A program made the translations under genes and the position numbers. The notes beneath the pieces are model-generated. The model had not been told where the DNA came from. It saw nothing but the letters and a program-made list of their open reading frames with translations, and did not search any database. Of a DNA stretch of 51,671 nucleotides, positions 43,533-51,532 are shown in pieces; position 1 is the stretch's first letter; every line of letters begins with the position of its first letter. The stretch covers positions 1 through 51,671 of the forward strand of contig JBBRMM010000022.1 in the NCBI GenBank assembly GCA_038230835.1, written 5' to 3'. This DNA is from DASUHT01 sp038230835. GTDB taxonomy: Bacteria; Actinomycetota; Thermoleophilia; Gaiellales; JAICJC01.

Positions 43533-45485
43533 TCAACCGCCGTCTGCCCCCCTTCGATGGTCGCAGTGCGAGGGGGGCACGTCGAGGCTCGGGTTGCGAT
43601 CGAAGAACCCGTCCGGCTGCAGCACGAACCCGATCCGCGCCACCGGCATCACCGGCCACTCCTCCGGCCGCACGATGTGATTGGAGCCGAACACGTACCA
43701 CACGACGAGATCGGTGTCCTCGATCGGGCGGTCACCGGCGGTCCACTCGGGCAACCCGGCGCCACCCCGGTGCTGGTTGGGATATGACCCGGTGGGGTAC
43801 CGCTCGTCGGGGTGAAACGGCGTCACCCACAGGTGGTGCTCGGCGAACCCGCCGCGCCGCCGGGAGCTCGAGCCCGGCGTCGCGAACGGGGGACAGTTCT
43901 CGCCGGGGATCAGGGAGTAGCCGACCGGGTCGCCGAACCGGTTCCTCCGCGACCGGTTGACGATCCGCCAGCGGCGGGCAACTGCCGGTTCGACACTCCG
44001 CATGGCCTCGCGCTCGGTGCGGAGCGGGGCGGCGACCGACTCGAACGCATTGCCATGCGGATTCTCGGGGCCGATCGGAACCGTCCGGGTGCACAGCTCC
44101 TCGACCGTGTTGGCGGCGCCGTCCACCGCCATGTCGATCCGGGCGCAGAAGAAGTGCTGATGGTTCGGCGAGGTGACCCCCGGTGCGACCATCCGGCCGA
44201 ACCGCGAACGGCTGCCCTCGGCGACCGCACTCGTGAGGACGATGCCCGTCAGCTTGGCCTCGAATTCGATCGCGCCGTCCTGGTAGAGGTACCAGTAGAA
44301 CCCGTAGTCGTAGTTGTCGGCGGTCAGGATCGAGCTGATGACGAGCCTTCGCGACCGCCGCACCTCGACGCACCCGGTGGCGGCGTCGGTGTGCTTCCAC
44401 AGGATGCCGGCGTCCTCCTCGTGCACGCAGATCGCGTTTCGGATCGTGTACGGCTCCCCGTCGCTCGAGCACAGGTCGACGTCGAGGTAGGTGATGTCCC
44501 CCAGGCAGTCGCAGCCGAGCTCGAGCGAGTTGGTCAGCGGTCCGGCGCCGTACTCGCCGAAGTCGAACGCGTTCTTGCGGTAGGTGCCCGGGCTGGGGTC
44601 GCCGTACGGGATGAACAGCTCCGCGATCGATGCCCGGTGGACGACCGGGCGCACCCGGCCGGCGTCCTCGTAACCGATGGTGTGGAGCACGAGCCCCTCT
44701 CGCTGCGTGAACCCGACCCGCAGCCGCCACCGCTGCCATCGCACCTCCCAGCCGTCAACCGAGAAGCTCGGGCCGTCCGGCTGGACGACGTCGATCGGCT
44801 TCAGGTCGGCGCGCGCCGGCGCGGTCGCCGCGGCCCTGAAGTCGCCCGACTCCTGCGGCACCGGCACGACCCCGTGCTCCTCGACGCGGATGACCCGCAT
44901 CCGGTTGAGATCGACGACCGGGTACAGGCCCTCGATCGGGTGGGCGTAAGCGTTGTCACCAACAGCGGAGCGGATCCAGGTCGGGCACCAGGCAAGCCGC
45001 AGCTGCTCCTCCCCCGGTTCGGCAAAGCCGCCGATGCCCCAGGCCTCGACCAGGACGAGATCGACGTCCGTGATCCCCCGCCGCTCGAGTCCGGCGCGGA
45101 ACTCTCCATCAGCCCGCACGATGCGCGCACACTCGGCGAATTCCTCGGGCGTGATCGAGGGCTGGACGCCCTCCACGGATTCGAGCGAGCGCACTTCCGG
45201 CTCGCCGTCGACACGAACGATCGCCTCGGACGTCGCCGCGCGGCTGGGGTCGTGCAGGATCACGTCGACCTCCCGAGCCGGCGCGACACCGCTGGCGGCG
45301 TACGCCGCCAGCGCGTCCTTGGTCGGTTCCCGAAGCGAGATCCCCGTCAGCCGCGCGCGGCCGCTCAGCGCACCACGGTCGCGCAGCAACTCCGTCACGC
45401 GAGCGTACTCGGCGCCGGACAGCGGGTCGAGCGGGTGGGCGGTGACCGGCAGCGGCCGATCGGCGATGCGGGTCTGGGTCGACAT
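43533..45485 (-). CDS. Copper-containing primary amine oxidase
   Basis: A 650-residue quinoprotein oxidising primary amines to aldehyde, ammonia and hydrogen peroxide. The topaquinone precursor is Tyr392 in NYDYG (391-395). The catalytic Asp region is FDFGEYGAGPLTNSLELGCD. Copper His ligands lie in HQHFFCARIDMAVDG and in the C-terminal GSNHIVRPEEWPVMP. N-terminal N2/N3 domains are present. ATG 45485 has GGAGG 6 bases upstream; an upstream in-frame start at 45521 is less likely. No signal peptide, so cytoplasmic as in actinobacterial relatives. Upstream is a shared divergent promoter with an inverted repeat. Confidence 0.92.
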   Translation of the reverse strand: MSTQTRIADRPLPVTAHPLDPLSGAEYARVTELLRDRGALSGRARLTGISLREPTKDALAAYAASGVAPAREVDVILHDPSRAATSEAIVRVDGEPEVRSLESVEGVQPSITPEEFAECARIVRADGEFRAGLERRGITDVDLVLVEAWGIGGFAEPGEEQLRLAWCPTWIRSAVGDNAYAHPIEGLYPVVDLNRMRVIRVEEHGVVPVPQESGDFRAAATAPARADLKPIDVVQPDGPSFSVDGWEVRWQRWRLRVGFTQREGLVLHTIGYEDAGRVRPVVHRASIAELFIPYGDPSPGTYRKNAFDFGEYGAGPLTNSLELGCDCLGDITYLDVDLCSSDGEPYTIRNAICVHEEDAGILWKHTDAATGCVEVRRSRRLVISSILTADNYDYGFYWYLYQDGAIEFEAKLTGIVLTSAVAEGSRSRFGRMVAPGVTSPNHQHFFCARIDMAVDGAANTVEELCTRTVPIGPENPHGNAFESVAAPLRTEREAMRSVEPAVARRWRIVNRSRRNRFGDPVGYSLIPGENCPPFATPGSSSRRRGGFAEHHLWVTPFHPDERYPTGSYPNQHRGGAGLPEWTAGDRPIEDTDLVVWYVFGSNHIVRPEEWPVMPVARIGFVLQPDGFFDRNPSLDVPPSHCDHRRGADGG

Positions 45486-45519
45486 CAAGCGCCTCCAAGG
45501 CGTTCTCCGGGTCAAGGCC

Positions 45520-45585
45520 ATTCAAGCGACAACCCTGTCACGGGTCAAGCCGGTGCTTGACACATTCGGCAGAGTACGTTACCGT
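45520..45585. promoter_or_regulatory. Divergent promoters with shared palindromic operator
   Basis: Minus strand (amine oxidase): TTGACC (45548-45543), 17-base spacer, TTGAAT (45525-45520). Plus strand (MauE-like): TTGACA (45557-45562), 17-base spacer, TACCGT (45580-45585). A perfect repeat GTCAAGC-CGGT-GCTTGAC (45544-45561) covers both -35 elements. Extra TCAAG half-sites occur at 45485, 45512 and 45522. The layout suggests one regulator controlling both directions. Confidence 0.6.
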
Positions 45586-45610
45586 CGTCACATTCTCAGT
45601 CGGTGGGGGT

Positions 45611-45778
45611 ATGACGATCGGGATTGTGGTTCTCCGGTGTTGCCTGGCGGCGATCTTCGCATTTGCGGCGCCAGCGAAGCTGCGCGATCGTGAAGGCACC
45701 CGCAGGACGCTGCACGACTTCGGCGTCCCGCGCCGGCTGACGGCCCGTCAGCGTAGGGCCGGGAGCAGCCGGGGCTGA
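45611..45778 (+). pseudogene. Truncated MauE/DoxX-like membrane protein
   Basis: An open frame of 55 codons starting ATG 45611, 26 bases after a good promoter. The first 45 residues match the start of MauE/DoxX-like proteins: VVLRCCLAAIFAFAAPAKLR, then DREGTRRTLHDFGVPRRL. Full proteins have about 150 residues and four helices, and carry on with a second hydrophobic segment. Here the frame ends ARQRRAGSSRG at TGA, and no other frame continues the family. So it is a 5' stump, cut before the tRNA-Lys fragment. MauE relatives act in methylamine dehydrogenase or thiol-redox systems. Confidence 0.65.
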
Positions 45779-45957
45779 CGGAGCCACCGGAGTCGCCGGG
45801 CAGTACGGCGGCGACGGCGCATCCCCCATCGACATCGACCATACCGGTGCCAACACGTCGCCAGGCAGCGGACATTGGACGACCGGCGGCGGCGGCGCGA
45901 CGAGCCGGCGCTGCGTTCGCCTCCCCGATTCGCGCTCAACCACGCCACCGGCGAGGA

Positions 45958-46010
45958 TGGGCCGTGTAGGGATCGAACCTACGACCTTGGGATTAAGAGT
46001 CCCAATGCTT
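45958..46010 (-). other. 3' fragment of tRNA-Lys(CUU), probable attachment-site half
   Basis: Read on the minus strand, this holds AGCAT, the anticodon stem-loop TGGGA-CTCTTAA-TCCCA (anticodon CTT), variable loop AGGTC, T-arm GTAGG-TTCGATC-CCTAC and acceptor ACGGCCC plus A. The 5' half (acceptor GGGCCGT and D-arm) is missing upstream. Such 3' fragments mark integration sites of tyrosine-recombinase elements. By orientation, the element lies to the right, where the integrase gene is. Confidence 0.75.
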
Positions 46011-46106
46011 ATACTGATTGGAACTTCTGCAAACCGCAGAGCGCTGATTTCTACGGTGTTTAAGCCGCATCTTGATGCAGCGATTTTCAGCGGTCGGAGG
46101 CAAGCC

Positions 46107-46138
46107 CGTACACGTTTCGTACACGCAGCTGGTAGGAT
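46107..46138 (+). promoter_or_regulatory. Repeats and leaderless -10 box of the integrase gene
   Basis: CGTACACG occurs at 46107-46114 and 46118-46125, an 11-base direct repeat that could be integrase arm sites or an operator. TAGGAT (46133-46138) follows and ends 6 bases before the GTG start at 46145. The stretch 45779-46144 otherwise holds no gene besides the tRNA fragment. Confidence 0.5.
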
Positions 46139-46144
46139 GGAGCG

Positions 46145-47302
46145 GTGGCGAGCGTCCAAGCCAGGCATCTGCGGCAGTGCGCATTCTCGGGAATGTGGAC
46201 GCCGGGCGAGCGCGCCGGGCCGAAGGCGGGCTGCACCTGTCGACCCACGTTCTACGTCGTGGTGCACGCAGACGGCAAGCTGGTGCGCGAGCGGGTCGGC
46301 AAGAATCGGCGCGAGGCAGAGCGACTTCGGGACAAGCGTGCTGTCGAGGTCGACGAGGCCACCTACGCGCCGCCGAAGAAGGTACGGTTTTCGCAGTGGG
46401 CCGACTCGTGGCGTGAGTCGCTGGAGCGTAAGCAGTCGACCAAGGACTCGTACCGGTCAACACTGGAGTACGCCAAGGCGTTGATGGGCGACCGACTCGT
46501 GAGTCGCGTGCAGCCAGCGGACGTGGCTCGGTTCAACCACGCGCTTCGCGCCGGCGGGCTGTCTGATTCGACGCGGGCGAAGCACCTGCGCGTGCTGGGG
46601 GCGTGCTTCGCCTCGGCCGTCGAGCACGGGATCACGGCCCAAAACCCTGTGCGGCGCTTGCCGCGCTCGGAGCGGCCGCGCCCCGCGCGGAAGGAGTCCG
46701 CGTACTACGAACAGGGCGAGTTGACGCCGTTGTTTGCCCAGATCCCCGCCGGTCTTCAAGCGACGTTGTTCAAGCTCGCGCTCAAGACTGGGATGCGCCA
46801 AGGCGAACTGCTCGCGTTGACCTGGGCCGACGTCGACCTCCAAGGCTCTGTAATCCATGTGCGGCGCAGCTTCACCGGTGGCCAAACCACCACACCGAAG
46901 AGCCACGAGCGCCGTGACGTCGACCTGACCGACGACGTCGTCGCGATGCTCGGAGCATGGTGGGGCGAATGCGGGGGGCCCTCCGACGGAGACGTGCTCC
47001 TGTTCGCCGGCGAGGGGCGAAGCGGCCACATCGCGCCCTCCACCCTCATTCGCGTCGTCCTGTATCCGGCCATGGAGCGAGCTGGCGTCGATCGCAAGGG
47101 CCCGACCGGCGAGAAACGCACCTTCCACTCGCTCCGCCACACCTACGCCAAGCGCGCGCTCGAGTCGGGCCGCCAAATCACCTGGCTCAGCCGCCACCTC
47201 GGCCACTCAACACTCAAGGTGACCACCGACATCTATGGCCACTGGGAACGAGCGGAACGCCGTCGAGAAGCCCAGCAAATGGAGGGTGTCTTCGGATTCT
47301 GA
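46145..47302 (+). CDS. int: Tyrosine recombinase/phage-type integrase
   Basis: A 385-residue integrase. The N-terminal part has a short Cys/arm region (CTCRPTFYVVVHADGK). A SAM-like core-binding domain follows (FSQWADSWRESLERKQSTKD ... DSTRAKHLRVLGACFASAV). The catalytic domain has all expected residues: Arg in TGMRQGELLALTW, H-x-x-R in HSLRHTYA, His in RHLGHST and Tyr in TTDIYGHW. GTG start with TAGGAT 6 bases upstream. The stop is 15 bases from the tRNA-Ser fragment, as expected for an attP next to int. No excisionase or cargo gene lies between the two tRNA fragments. Confidence 0.95.
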   Translation: MASVQARHLRQCAFSGMWTPGERAGPKAGCTCRPTFYVVVHADGKLVRERVGKNRREAERLRDKRAVEVDEATYAPPKKVRFSQWADSWRESLERKQSTKDSYRSTLEYAKALMGDRLVSRVQPADVARFNHALRAGGLSDSTRAKHLRVLGACFASAVEHGITAQNPVRRLPRSERPRPARKESAYYEQGELTPLFAQIPAGLQATLFKLALKTGMRQGELLALTWADVDLQGSVIHVRRSFTGGQTTTPKSHERRDVDLTDDVVAMLGAWWGECGGPSDGDVLLFAGEGRSGHIAPSTLIRVVLYPAMERAGVDRKGPTGEKRTFHSLRHTYAKRALESGRQITWLSRHLGHSTLKVTTDIYGHWERAERRREAQQMEGVFGF

Positions 47303-47316
47303 GTTGACCAGCTTTC

Positions 47317-47390
47317 GGTCGAGGCGCACCGCTCTTGAAAACCGGCAACGGGTGAATGCTCGATCGTGGGTTCGAATCCCACCCCCGCCG
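47317..47390 (+). other. 3' fragment of tRNA-Ser(UGA), probable attachment-site half
   Basis: The stretch starts GGTCGAGGCGCACC (D-loop side). It continues through the anticodon loop CTTGAAA (anticodon TGA) with a stem of one mismatch (CCGCT/ACCGG), a long class II variable arm, T-arm GTGGG-TTCGAAT-CCCAC, then CCCCGCC and G. The matching 5' acceptor GGCGGGG is absent upstream; integrase codons are there instead. It lies on the opposite strand to the tRNA-Lys fragment, and by orientation its element lies to the left. Confidence 0.7.
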
Positions 47391-47625
47391 CTCCGAGGCG
47401 CTAAAAACAGCCCGGTTGAGCGGATTACGACGGCCTCACCCGCGGCCGGCGCCATCAAGAGGAGGGCCTGGCTCCAAGTTCCATGGCTATGCTGGCTGGA
47501 CGCTGCAGGACGACAGAGCATTCTGGGATGGCGTCATTCGCGCGGCCGCGGCGGAGCCAAGCAACCCTGGGCGGTAACGAGCGGGGCGCCGGCCTGCGCG
47601 GACGCCCCGACTCGACCGGTAATGC
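47391..47625. other. Gene-poor stretch with possible coding remnant
   Basis: No intact gene. In one plus frame, about 47478-47577, the residues KFHGYAGWTLQDDRAFWDGV continue to a TAA with coding-like composition, but the frame has no start or recognised domain; it may be the 3' end of a gene cut by the integrase element. Nothing else is evident. Confidence 0.3.
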
Positions 47626-48159
47626 TCAGCTCGTGGTGCTGACCCGAGCGTTTCCGTGGACGTCCCAGGGTCCGAAGCGCGGCAGGTTCGGGCTGTCGCA
47701 GAACGCCTGGTTCGCGGCTTCGTTGCCGAAGCCCACCAGGCTCGACTGATCCGGCGACGCGTTGGCGCCCTCGCCGTTGTCGAAGACCTGGAACCAGCCG
47801 TAGCTTCCGACCGCGATCGTGGGATCGCTGCTCTGCGTGACGATCCCGCCGATCTTGGCGCGGTTTCCTCCGTAGACGTTCATGCAGGTGACATCGACGT
47901 CGAACTTGAGCGTATCGCCGCCGGCCTTCTGGATGTATTCGAAGTGGCCGCTGACGCTGCCGTCCGCGTACTTCGTCGCGTCGAACGCGAGCGGCTGGCT
48001 GACGACCTCGATCCCGAAAACGTTCGGTAGCGGAATCGTCCAGTGGATTCCACCGCTCGCTGATTCGACGACGGCGCTGCCGGACACGGATGCAACGGCG
48101 ACCGGGACTGCGACCAGACCGGCGATGCCAAAGAGCGCAATGACGTTGCGCAGGCGCAT
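47626..48159 (-). CDS. Exported protein of unknown function
   Basis: A 177-residue protein with a clear signal peptide (MRLRNVIALFGIAGLVAVPV, then AVASVSGSA as likely cleavage region). The mature part is beta-rich, with two Cys (VTCMNVYGG and QAFCDSPN) that could form a disulfide, and a C-terminal PRFGPWDVHGNARV. Strong Shine-Dalgarno GAGGAGG about 5 bases before the ATG. I do not recognise a family beyond a general secreted actinobacterial type. It lies downstream of the AraC regulator gene on the same strand. Confidence 0.75.
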   Translation of the reverse strand: MRLRNVIALFGIAGLVAVPVAVASVSGSAVVESASGGIHWTIPLPNVFGIEVVSQPLAFDATKYADGSVSGHFEYIQKAGGDTLKFDVDVTCMNVYGGNRAKIGGIVTQSSDPTIAVGSYGWFQVFDNGEGANASPDQSSLVGFGNEAANQAFCDSPNLPRFGPWDVHGNARVSTTS

Positions 48160-48180
48160 GGATTCCTCCTCTGATGCGGT

Positions 48181-48208
48181 GACGCGGGCACGGTTGTGCG
48201 CCCGCGTC
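48181..48208. terminator. Hairpin between AraC regulator and exported protein genes
   Basis: GACGCGGGC (48181-48189) pairs with GCCCGCGTC (48200-48208) around a 10-base loop that can extend the stem. No T-run follows on either strand. It may end the araC-type transcript or shape the 5' leader of the exported protein gene. Confidence 0.4.
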
Positions 48209-48258
48209 CGCAGTCTTGGCTCAAGCGGCGCCTGTGTCTTGAACGCGTCTTACCGGTC

Positions 48259-49080
48259 TTAGAACGGCCGGGACTGCGTCTGCTCGCGATACCGGGCTGG
48301 TGTGACCCCGACGTGGTGCTTGAAGACGCGCGTGAAGTGGCTCTGGTCGGCGAAGCCGGCGCTCGCGGCGACCTCGGCCAGGGGCTTGTCGCCGCGGGCA
48401 AGCTCCGCCGCTGCCCACGCCAGTCGCAGGCGGCGTCCGTACTCGCCGACCGAGAGCCCGTAGTGGGCGCGGAACGCGCGCGCCAGGTAGGTCGGGTGGA
48501 CGCCGACCGTCTCCGCCAGTTCGCCAAGACCGATGCGATCGGCGAGCCGCGCCCGCAGCAGCTCCTCGGCGGCGCGGAGCCATCGCGGCGATTGGCCAGG
48601 TGAGCGCTCGACGCACATCTCCCGTGTCGTGGCGGCGAGGAGCTCAAGCGCGAAGCCTTCGGCGGCGAGTGGCGCCGCAGCGTCCGACGCGCGCAGTTCG
48701 GCGGCGAGCCGCCACGCGAGCCAGGTGAGCTCGCGTCCACGCAGCTCAACCAGGCCTTCGAAGCACCCTGCGATCGGTTCAGAGGCATTTCGCGGCCTCA
48801 CGATCACGATCCGCGCCCCGTCCGAGCCGAAACGGGCCCCATGCGTCGCGCCGACCGGCATCGTCAGCCCAGACGCGCGGTCGAGCTCGATCGCCCGGCG
48901 GGGAAACGACTTCACGAGCGCTCCCTCAAGCACGACCGCCAGGTACGGCAACTCGGGCTCGAACGGGGCCTGGAGGTAGTCGGGCGGAAACCGGAGCTCC
49001 AACAGCGTGAACCCGTTGACCTCGGCCGAGGCAACGGAGACGCCGTCCTCCTCCACCACCGTCACGAAACCCGTGCCCAT
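48259..49080 (-). CDS. AraC-family transcriptional regulator
   Basis: A 273-residue regulator. The N-terminal half is cupin-like (FTLLELRFPPDYLQAPFEPE, YLAVVLEGALVKSF). The C-terminal two helix-turn-helix units are LGELAETVGVHPTYLARAFR and LAEVAASAGFADQSHFTRVF, followed by KHHVGVTPARYRE, the AraC hallmark. The ATG at 49080 is chosen because residues before it have no homology. Its target is unknown; the exported protein gene immediately downstream is a candidate. Confidence 0.9.
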   Translation of the reverse strand: MGTGFVTVVEEDGVSVASAEVNGFTLLELRFPPDYLQAPFEPELPYLAVVLEGALVKSFPRRAIELDRASGLTMPVGATHGARFGSDGARIVIVRPRNASEPIAGCFEGLVELRGRELTWLAWRLAAELRASDAAAPLAAEGFALELLAATTREMCVERSPGQSPRWLRAAEELLRARLADRIGLGELAETVGVHPTYLARAFRAHYGLSVGEYGRRLRLAWAAAELARGDKPLAEVAASAGFADQSHFTRVFKHHVGVTPARYREQTQSRPF

Positions 49081-49165
49081 AGACGTTTGGACCGAGGACA
49101 AGCCGCGGATGTTAGGCAGCGCTGACCACTCCAATCGGTTTGAAGATCGCCGAGAAGCGTGGGCC

Positions 49166-49630
49166 TCAGATCGGATGCGCGCCGGATGCGTGACGGCTCT
49201 CGGGAAACCTTGGCAGGCCGTCGTCGGGGAGCGGTTCCCACACCGCGGCGTAGGCGTCAAACTGCCGCACCGTTGGGCGAATGCCGGGATTGTCGTCGAA
49301 CGTCCCCATCCGGATGCCGATCGACTCGGGGTGGCTGGGGTTCGAGCCGAACATCGCCGAGCCGCAGCCGCCGCAAAACCACTTCTCACCCGCGCCCTCC
49401 GGCGGCTTCCACACTCGCAGCTGCTCCTGACCGGCGACGATCCGGAAGGTGCCCGGAGCCGGGTGCGCCTGCGCAGATGCAGCAGCACCGGTTCGCCGCT
49501 GACATCGTTTGCAGTGGCAGTAGCTCGCGCGGACGAGTGGCTCAGCGACTTCGTACCGAACTGCGCCACAGTTACAACCACCGGTGAGCGGGAGTTTCAT
49601 CGCGGGCGGATTCTCAGCGCTGGCGGACAT
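49166..49630 (-). CDS. GFA/CENP-V family zinc protein
   Basis: A 154-residue protein with the glutathione-dependent formaldehyde-activating (GFA) fold: GGCNCGAVRYEV, YCHCKRCQRRTGAAAS, then WFCGGCGSAMFGSNP, giving the C-x-C, C-x-C-x-x-C and C-x-x-C zinc sites. Most members are not true formaldehyde-activating enzymes, so function is open. The start is uncertain: ATG 49630, or ATG 49600 which gives KLPLTGGCNCG directly. It lies 85 bases upstream of the AraC gene on the same strand. Confidence 0.85.
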   Translation of the reverse strand: MSASAENPPAMKLPLTGGCNCGAVRYEVAEPLVRASYCHCKRCQRRTGAAASAQAHPAPGTFRIVAGQEQLRVWKPPEGAGEKWFCGGCGSAMFGSNPSHPESIGIRMGTFDDNPGIRPTVRQFDAYAAVWEPLPDDGLPRFPESRHASGAHPI

Positions 49631-49782
49631 TCGTCGAGTCTTTCATATGGCGTCCGACTCGACCTGCCAGAGCCTCGCCCAGTACCGGCTGGTCGAGCGC
49701 GATGGTGGTCTGGATGCGGCGCAGCGCCAAGCGGGCTCTGGAGAGAGGGTGGTCCGGAAGGTCGGGAGCCACTCGGCGCGTG

Positions 49783-50628
49783 CTATACGGTGAGCACGAC
49801 CTTGCCCTGACCGCTGCCGCTCTCGACCCGCTCGTGCGCACGGCCGGCCTGCTCCAGCGGCAGCACCTCGTCCAGCACGACGCGTAGCGCACCCGCCTGC
49901 ACGAACTCGCCCAGCGCGTCGAGCGCCGCACGGTGCGGCCGCACCAGCACGCCGTGGATGCCGACGTTGCGGTCGATCGCTTCCTCGTAATCGCCCGTGA
50001 GCTCGACGATCGAGCCCGCCCGTCCGCCTTCCGCAATCACGTCCAGGCTTGCCGGCAGCGGGCCCTGGCCGACGAGATCCGCGACCATCGCAAAGTCGCC
50101 TCCCGCCAGCTCGCGGGCCACGCGGATCGCCCCCGGATCGCGCCGGTCGACGACCACCTCCACTCCCAGCTCGCGCAGCAGCTCGTGCCGGGCCGCGCTG
50201 GCCGGTGCCGCGATCCGCGCCCCGCGTGCATGCGCGATCTGGCAGAACAGGTGGCCGACACCGCCGGCGGCGCCGTGCACCAGCACCCACTCGCCCCGCT
50301 CGGGAGACAGCCGGTCGAGCAGCTGCATCGCGGTCACGCCGGCCAGCGGTAACGCCGCCGCCTCCGCCGCCGCGAGCGCAGGCGGCCGTGTCGAGACCAG
50401 TCCCGCATCGCATACCACCCCGTCGGCGTACGCGCCCCAGCGCGTCCCGCGCACCGGCAGCAGCCCCCATACGGCATCGCCGACGGCCGTCCCGTCCGCC
50501 GGCTCTCGCACCTCGACCACCTCTCCCGCGAACTCGTAGCCGACCACTAACGGCGCCTCCACGCCGGCCCAGGATGGGTCGCCCCGGTTGCCCGCATCGA
50601 CCGGATTCACCCCCACCGCCTCCACCCG
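49783..50628 (-). pseudogene. Zinc-type quinone oxidoreductase lacking its N-terminus
   Basis: About 281 residues of an NADPH:quinone-oxidoreductase-like MDR protein: RVEAVGVNPVDAGNRGD, GYEFAGEVVEV, LPLAGVTAMQLLD, WVLVHGAAGGVGHLFCQIA, ending SGSGQGKVVLTV. Family members start about 35 residues earlier (M-R-A-x-x-x-x-x-x-G-G-P-E type). Here homology stops abruptly at 50628, and the frame runs on into unrelated sequence, with no suitable start. The break coincides with the beginning of a plus-strand fragment, so this is a recombination junction. Confidence 0.75.
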
Positions 50629-50771
50629 TGGAGCCTGAGAAGCCCAAGAGCCGAGCTCAGCGGGAGCGCGAGGCGAAGGCCTACTGGGACTCGCTGACGC
50701 CCCAGCAGGAGGCGTGGGCGCTGCGGAAGATGGGGTTTTTTTGGATGGGGCAGGCGCGCCGCAAGGGCTGA
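50628..50771 (+). pseudogene. C-terminal fragment of an unidentified protein
   Basis: In frame from 50628, 47 residues read VEPEKPKSRAQREREAK, then AYWDSLTPQQEAWALRKMGF and FWMGQARRKG before TGA. Composition is coding-like: a charged helix followed by an amphipathic one. No start codon context or Shine-Dalgarno is present, and it begins exactly where the quinone oxidoreductase breaks off. It looks like the 3' end of a gene moved here. Family not recognised. Confidence 0.45.
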
Positions 50772-51037
50772 CCCCGCGATTCGTCACCGTCACTTGGCGC
50801 GAAGGTTCGGTAAGTCCGACGAACGTGGTCAGAACACTCCTGCCGTGCGTATTCCTAGCCACGACGACCTCCTCCGGTAGCCCCGCATCAGCCGACGCGA
50901 TAGCCGTTCGGATCTGCAGCACGCCTACGTCTCCCGCCACTTCTTCATGCGCTGGTTGGCCCACCTCGATTTCTGTGGAGCTGCTGCCGCTGAAGAGGCA
51001 GGACGACGCGTCGGTTGCAGGCGCCTCGGCAGAGGAG
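50772..51037. other. Intergenic stretch without recognisable gene
   Basis: About 265 bases with lower GC than the surroundings. Open frames exist on both strands but show no family signature. Nothing else is evident. Confidence 0.5.
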
Positions 51038-51067
51038 TAGTGTCTCGTGCGACCCGATACAAGGAGG
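51038..51067 (+). promoter_or_regulatory. -10 box and ribosome binding site of the SnoaL-like gene
   Basis: TAGTGT (51038-51043) is followed by AAGGAGG (51061-51067), 3 bases before GTG 51071. The ribosome site decides the start: the earlier in-frame GTG at 51047 would lie only 3 bases after the -10 box. Confidence 0.5.
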
Positions 51068-51070
51068 CGA

Positions 51071-51514
51071 GTGATCGCTCTTGAACGCGCTCCCGGTCTG
51101 GAGCAGGCCGCGGCTGAGTGGGACACGGCTTTCAAGCACGGTGACGTCGAAGCGCTCCGTGGGTGGATCTCGGATCATCCGGCCGTTGTTTCGCGGGGCA
51201 CCGATCAGACGGAGGTCGCCCGCGGCCGCGACGAGATGACGGCCATGATCGAACACGAGATCGCCGACGGGGGAATCACTTCGACCACCACATCGCGGGA
51301 AGCCTACGCCGACGGGGCCTTTGGCTACGTGTATGTCGAGGCGACGCTGCGGATGGCCGACGGCGCCGAGTTCCCCACTCGTCAGCTAGCTGTCGCCCAG
51401 CGCGGCGAGAACGGCGAATGGTTGTTCGTGCATGGCCTGGCTGCGATTCCCGTGGCAAACGAACTTCTGACGGCTAACTCGCCGCTGGCTTTGCACACGA
51501 CGGCCACCGGCTGA
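51071..51514 (+). CDS. SnoaL/DUF4440-like (NTF2-fold) protein
   Basis: A 147-residue protein with the cone-shaped NTF2-like layout: an N-terminal helix pair (EQAAAEWDTAFKHGDVEALR), then DHPAVVSRGTDQTEVARGRD, a central EMTAMIEHEI helix, and beta strands FGYVYVEATLRMADG, TRQLAVAQRG and EWLFVHGLAA. Such proteins bind or transform small molecules, or are just scaffolds; no catalytic residue can be named. The start is set by AAGGAGG just upstream. It lies 18 bases from the IS3 end. Confidence 0.75.
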   Translation: MIALERAPGLEQAAAEWDTAFKHGDVEALRGWISDHPAVVSRGTDQTEVARGRDEMTAMIEHEIADGGITSTTTSREAYADGAFGYVYVEATLRMADGAEFPTRQLAVAQRGENGEWLFVHGLAAIPVANELLTANSPLALHTTATG

Positions 51515-51532
51515 ACGGCTGCGACGCGGCCG

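Noticed and set aside
45958..46035. Functional tRNA-Lys gene
   Set aside because: Only the anticodon arm onward is present; the D-arm and 5' acceptor strand are missing.
47300..47390. Functional tRNA-Ser gene
   Set aside because: The 5' acceptor GGCGGGG is absent and the anticodon stem has a mismatch; the sequence before it belongs to the integrase gene and its 3' flank.
50945..51256. Minus-strand frame over the SnoaL-like gene start
   Set aside because: No recognisable domain; the plus strand has a promoter, a ribosome site and an NTF2-like protein.
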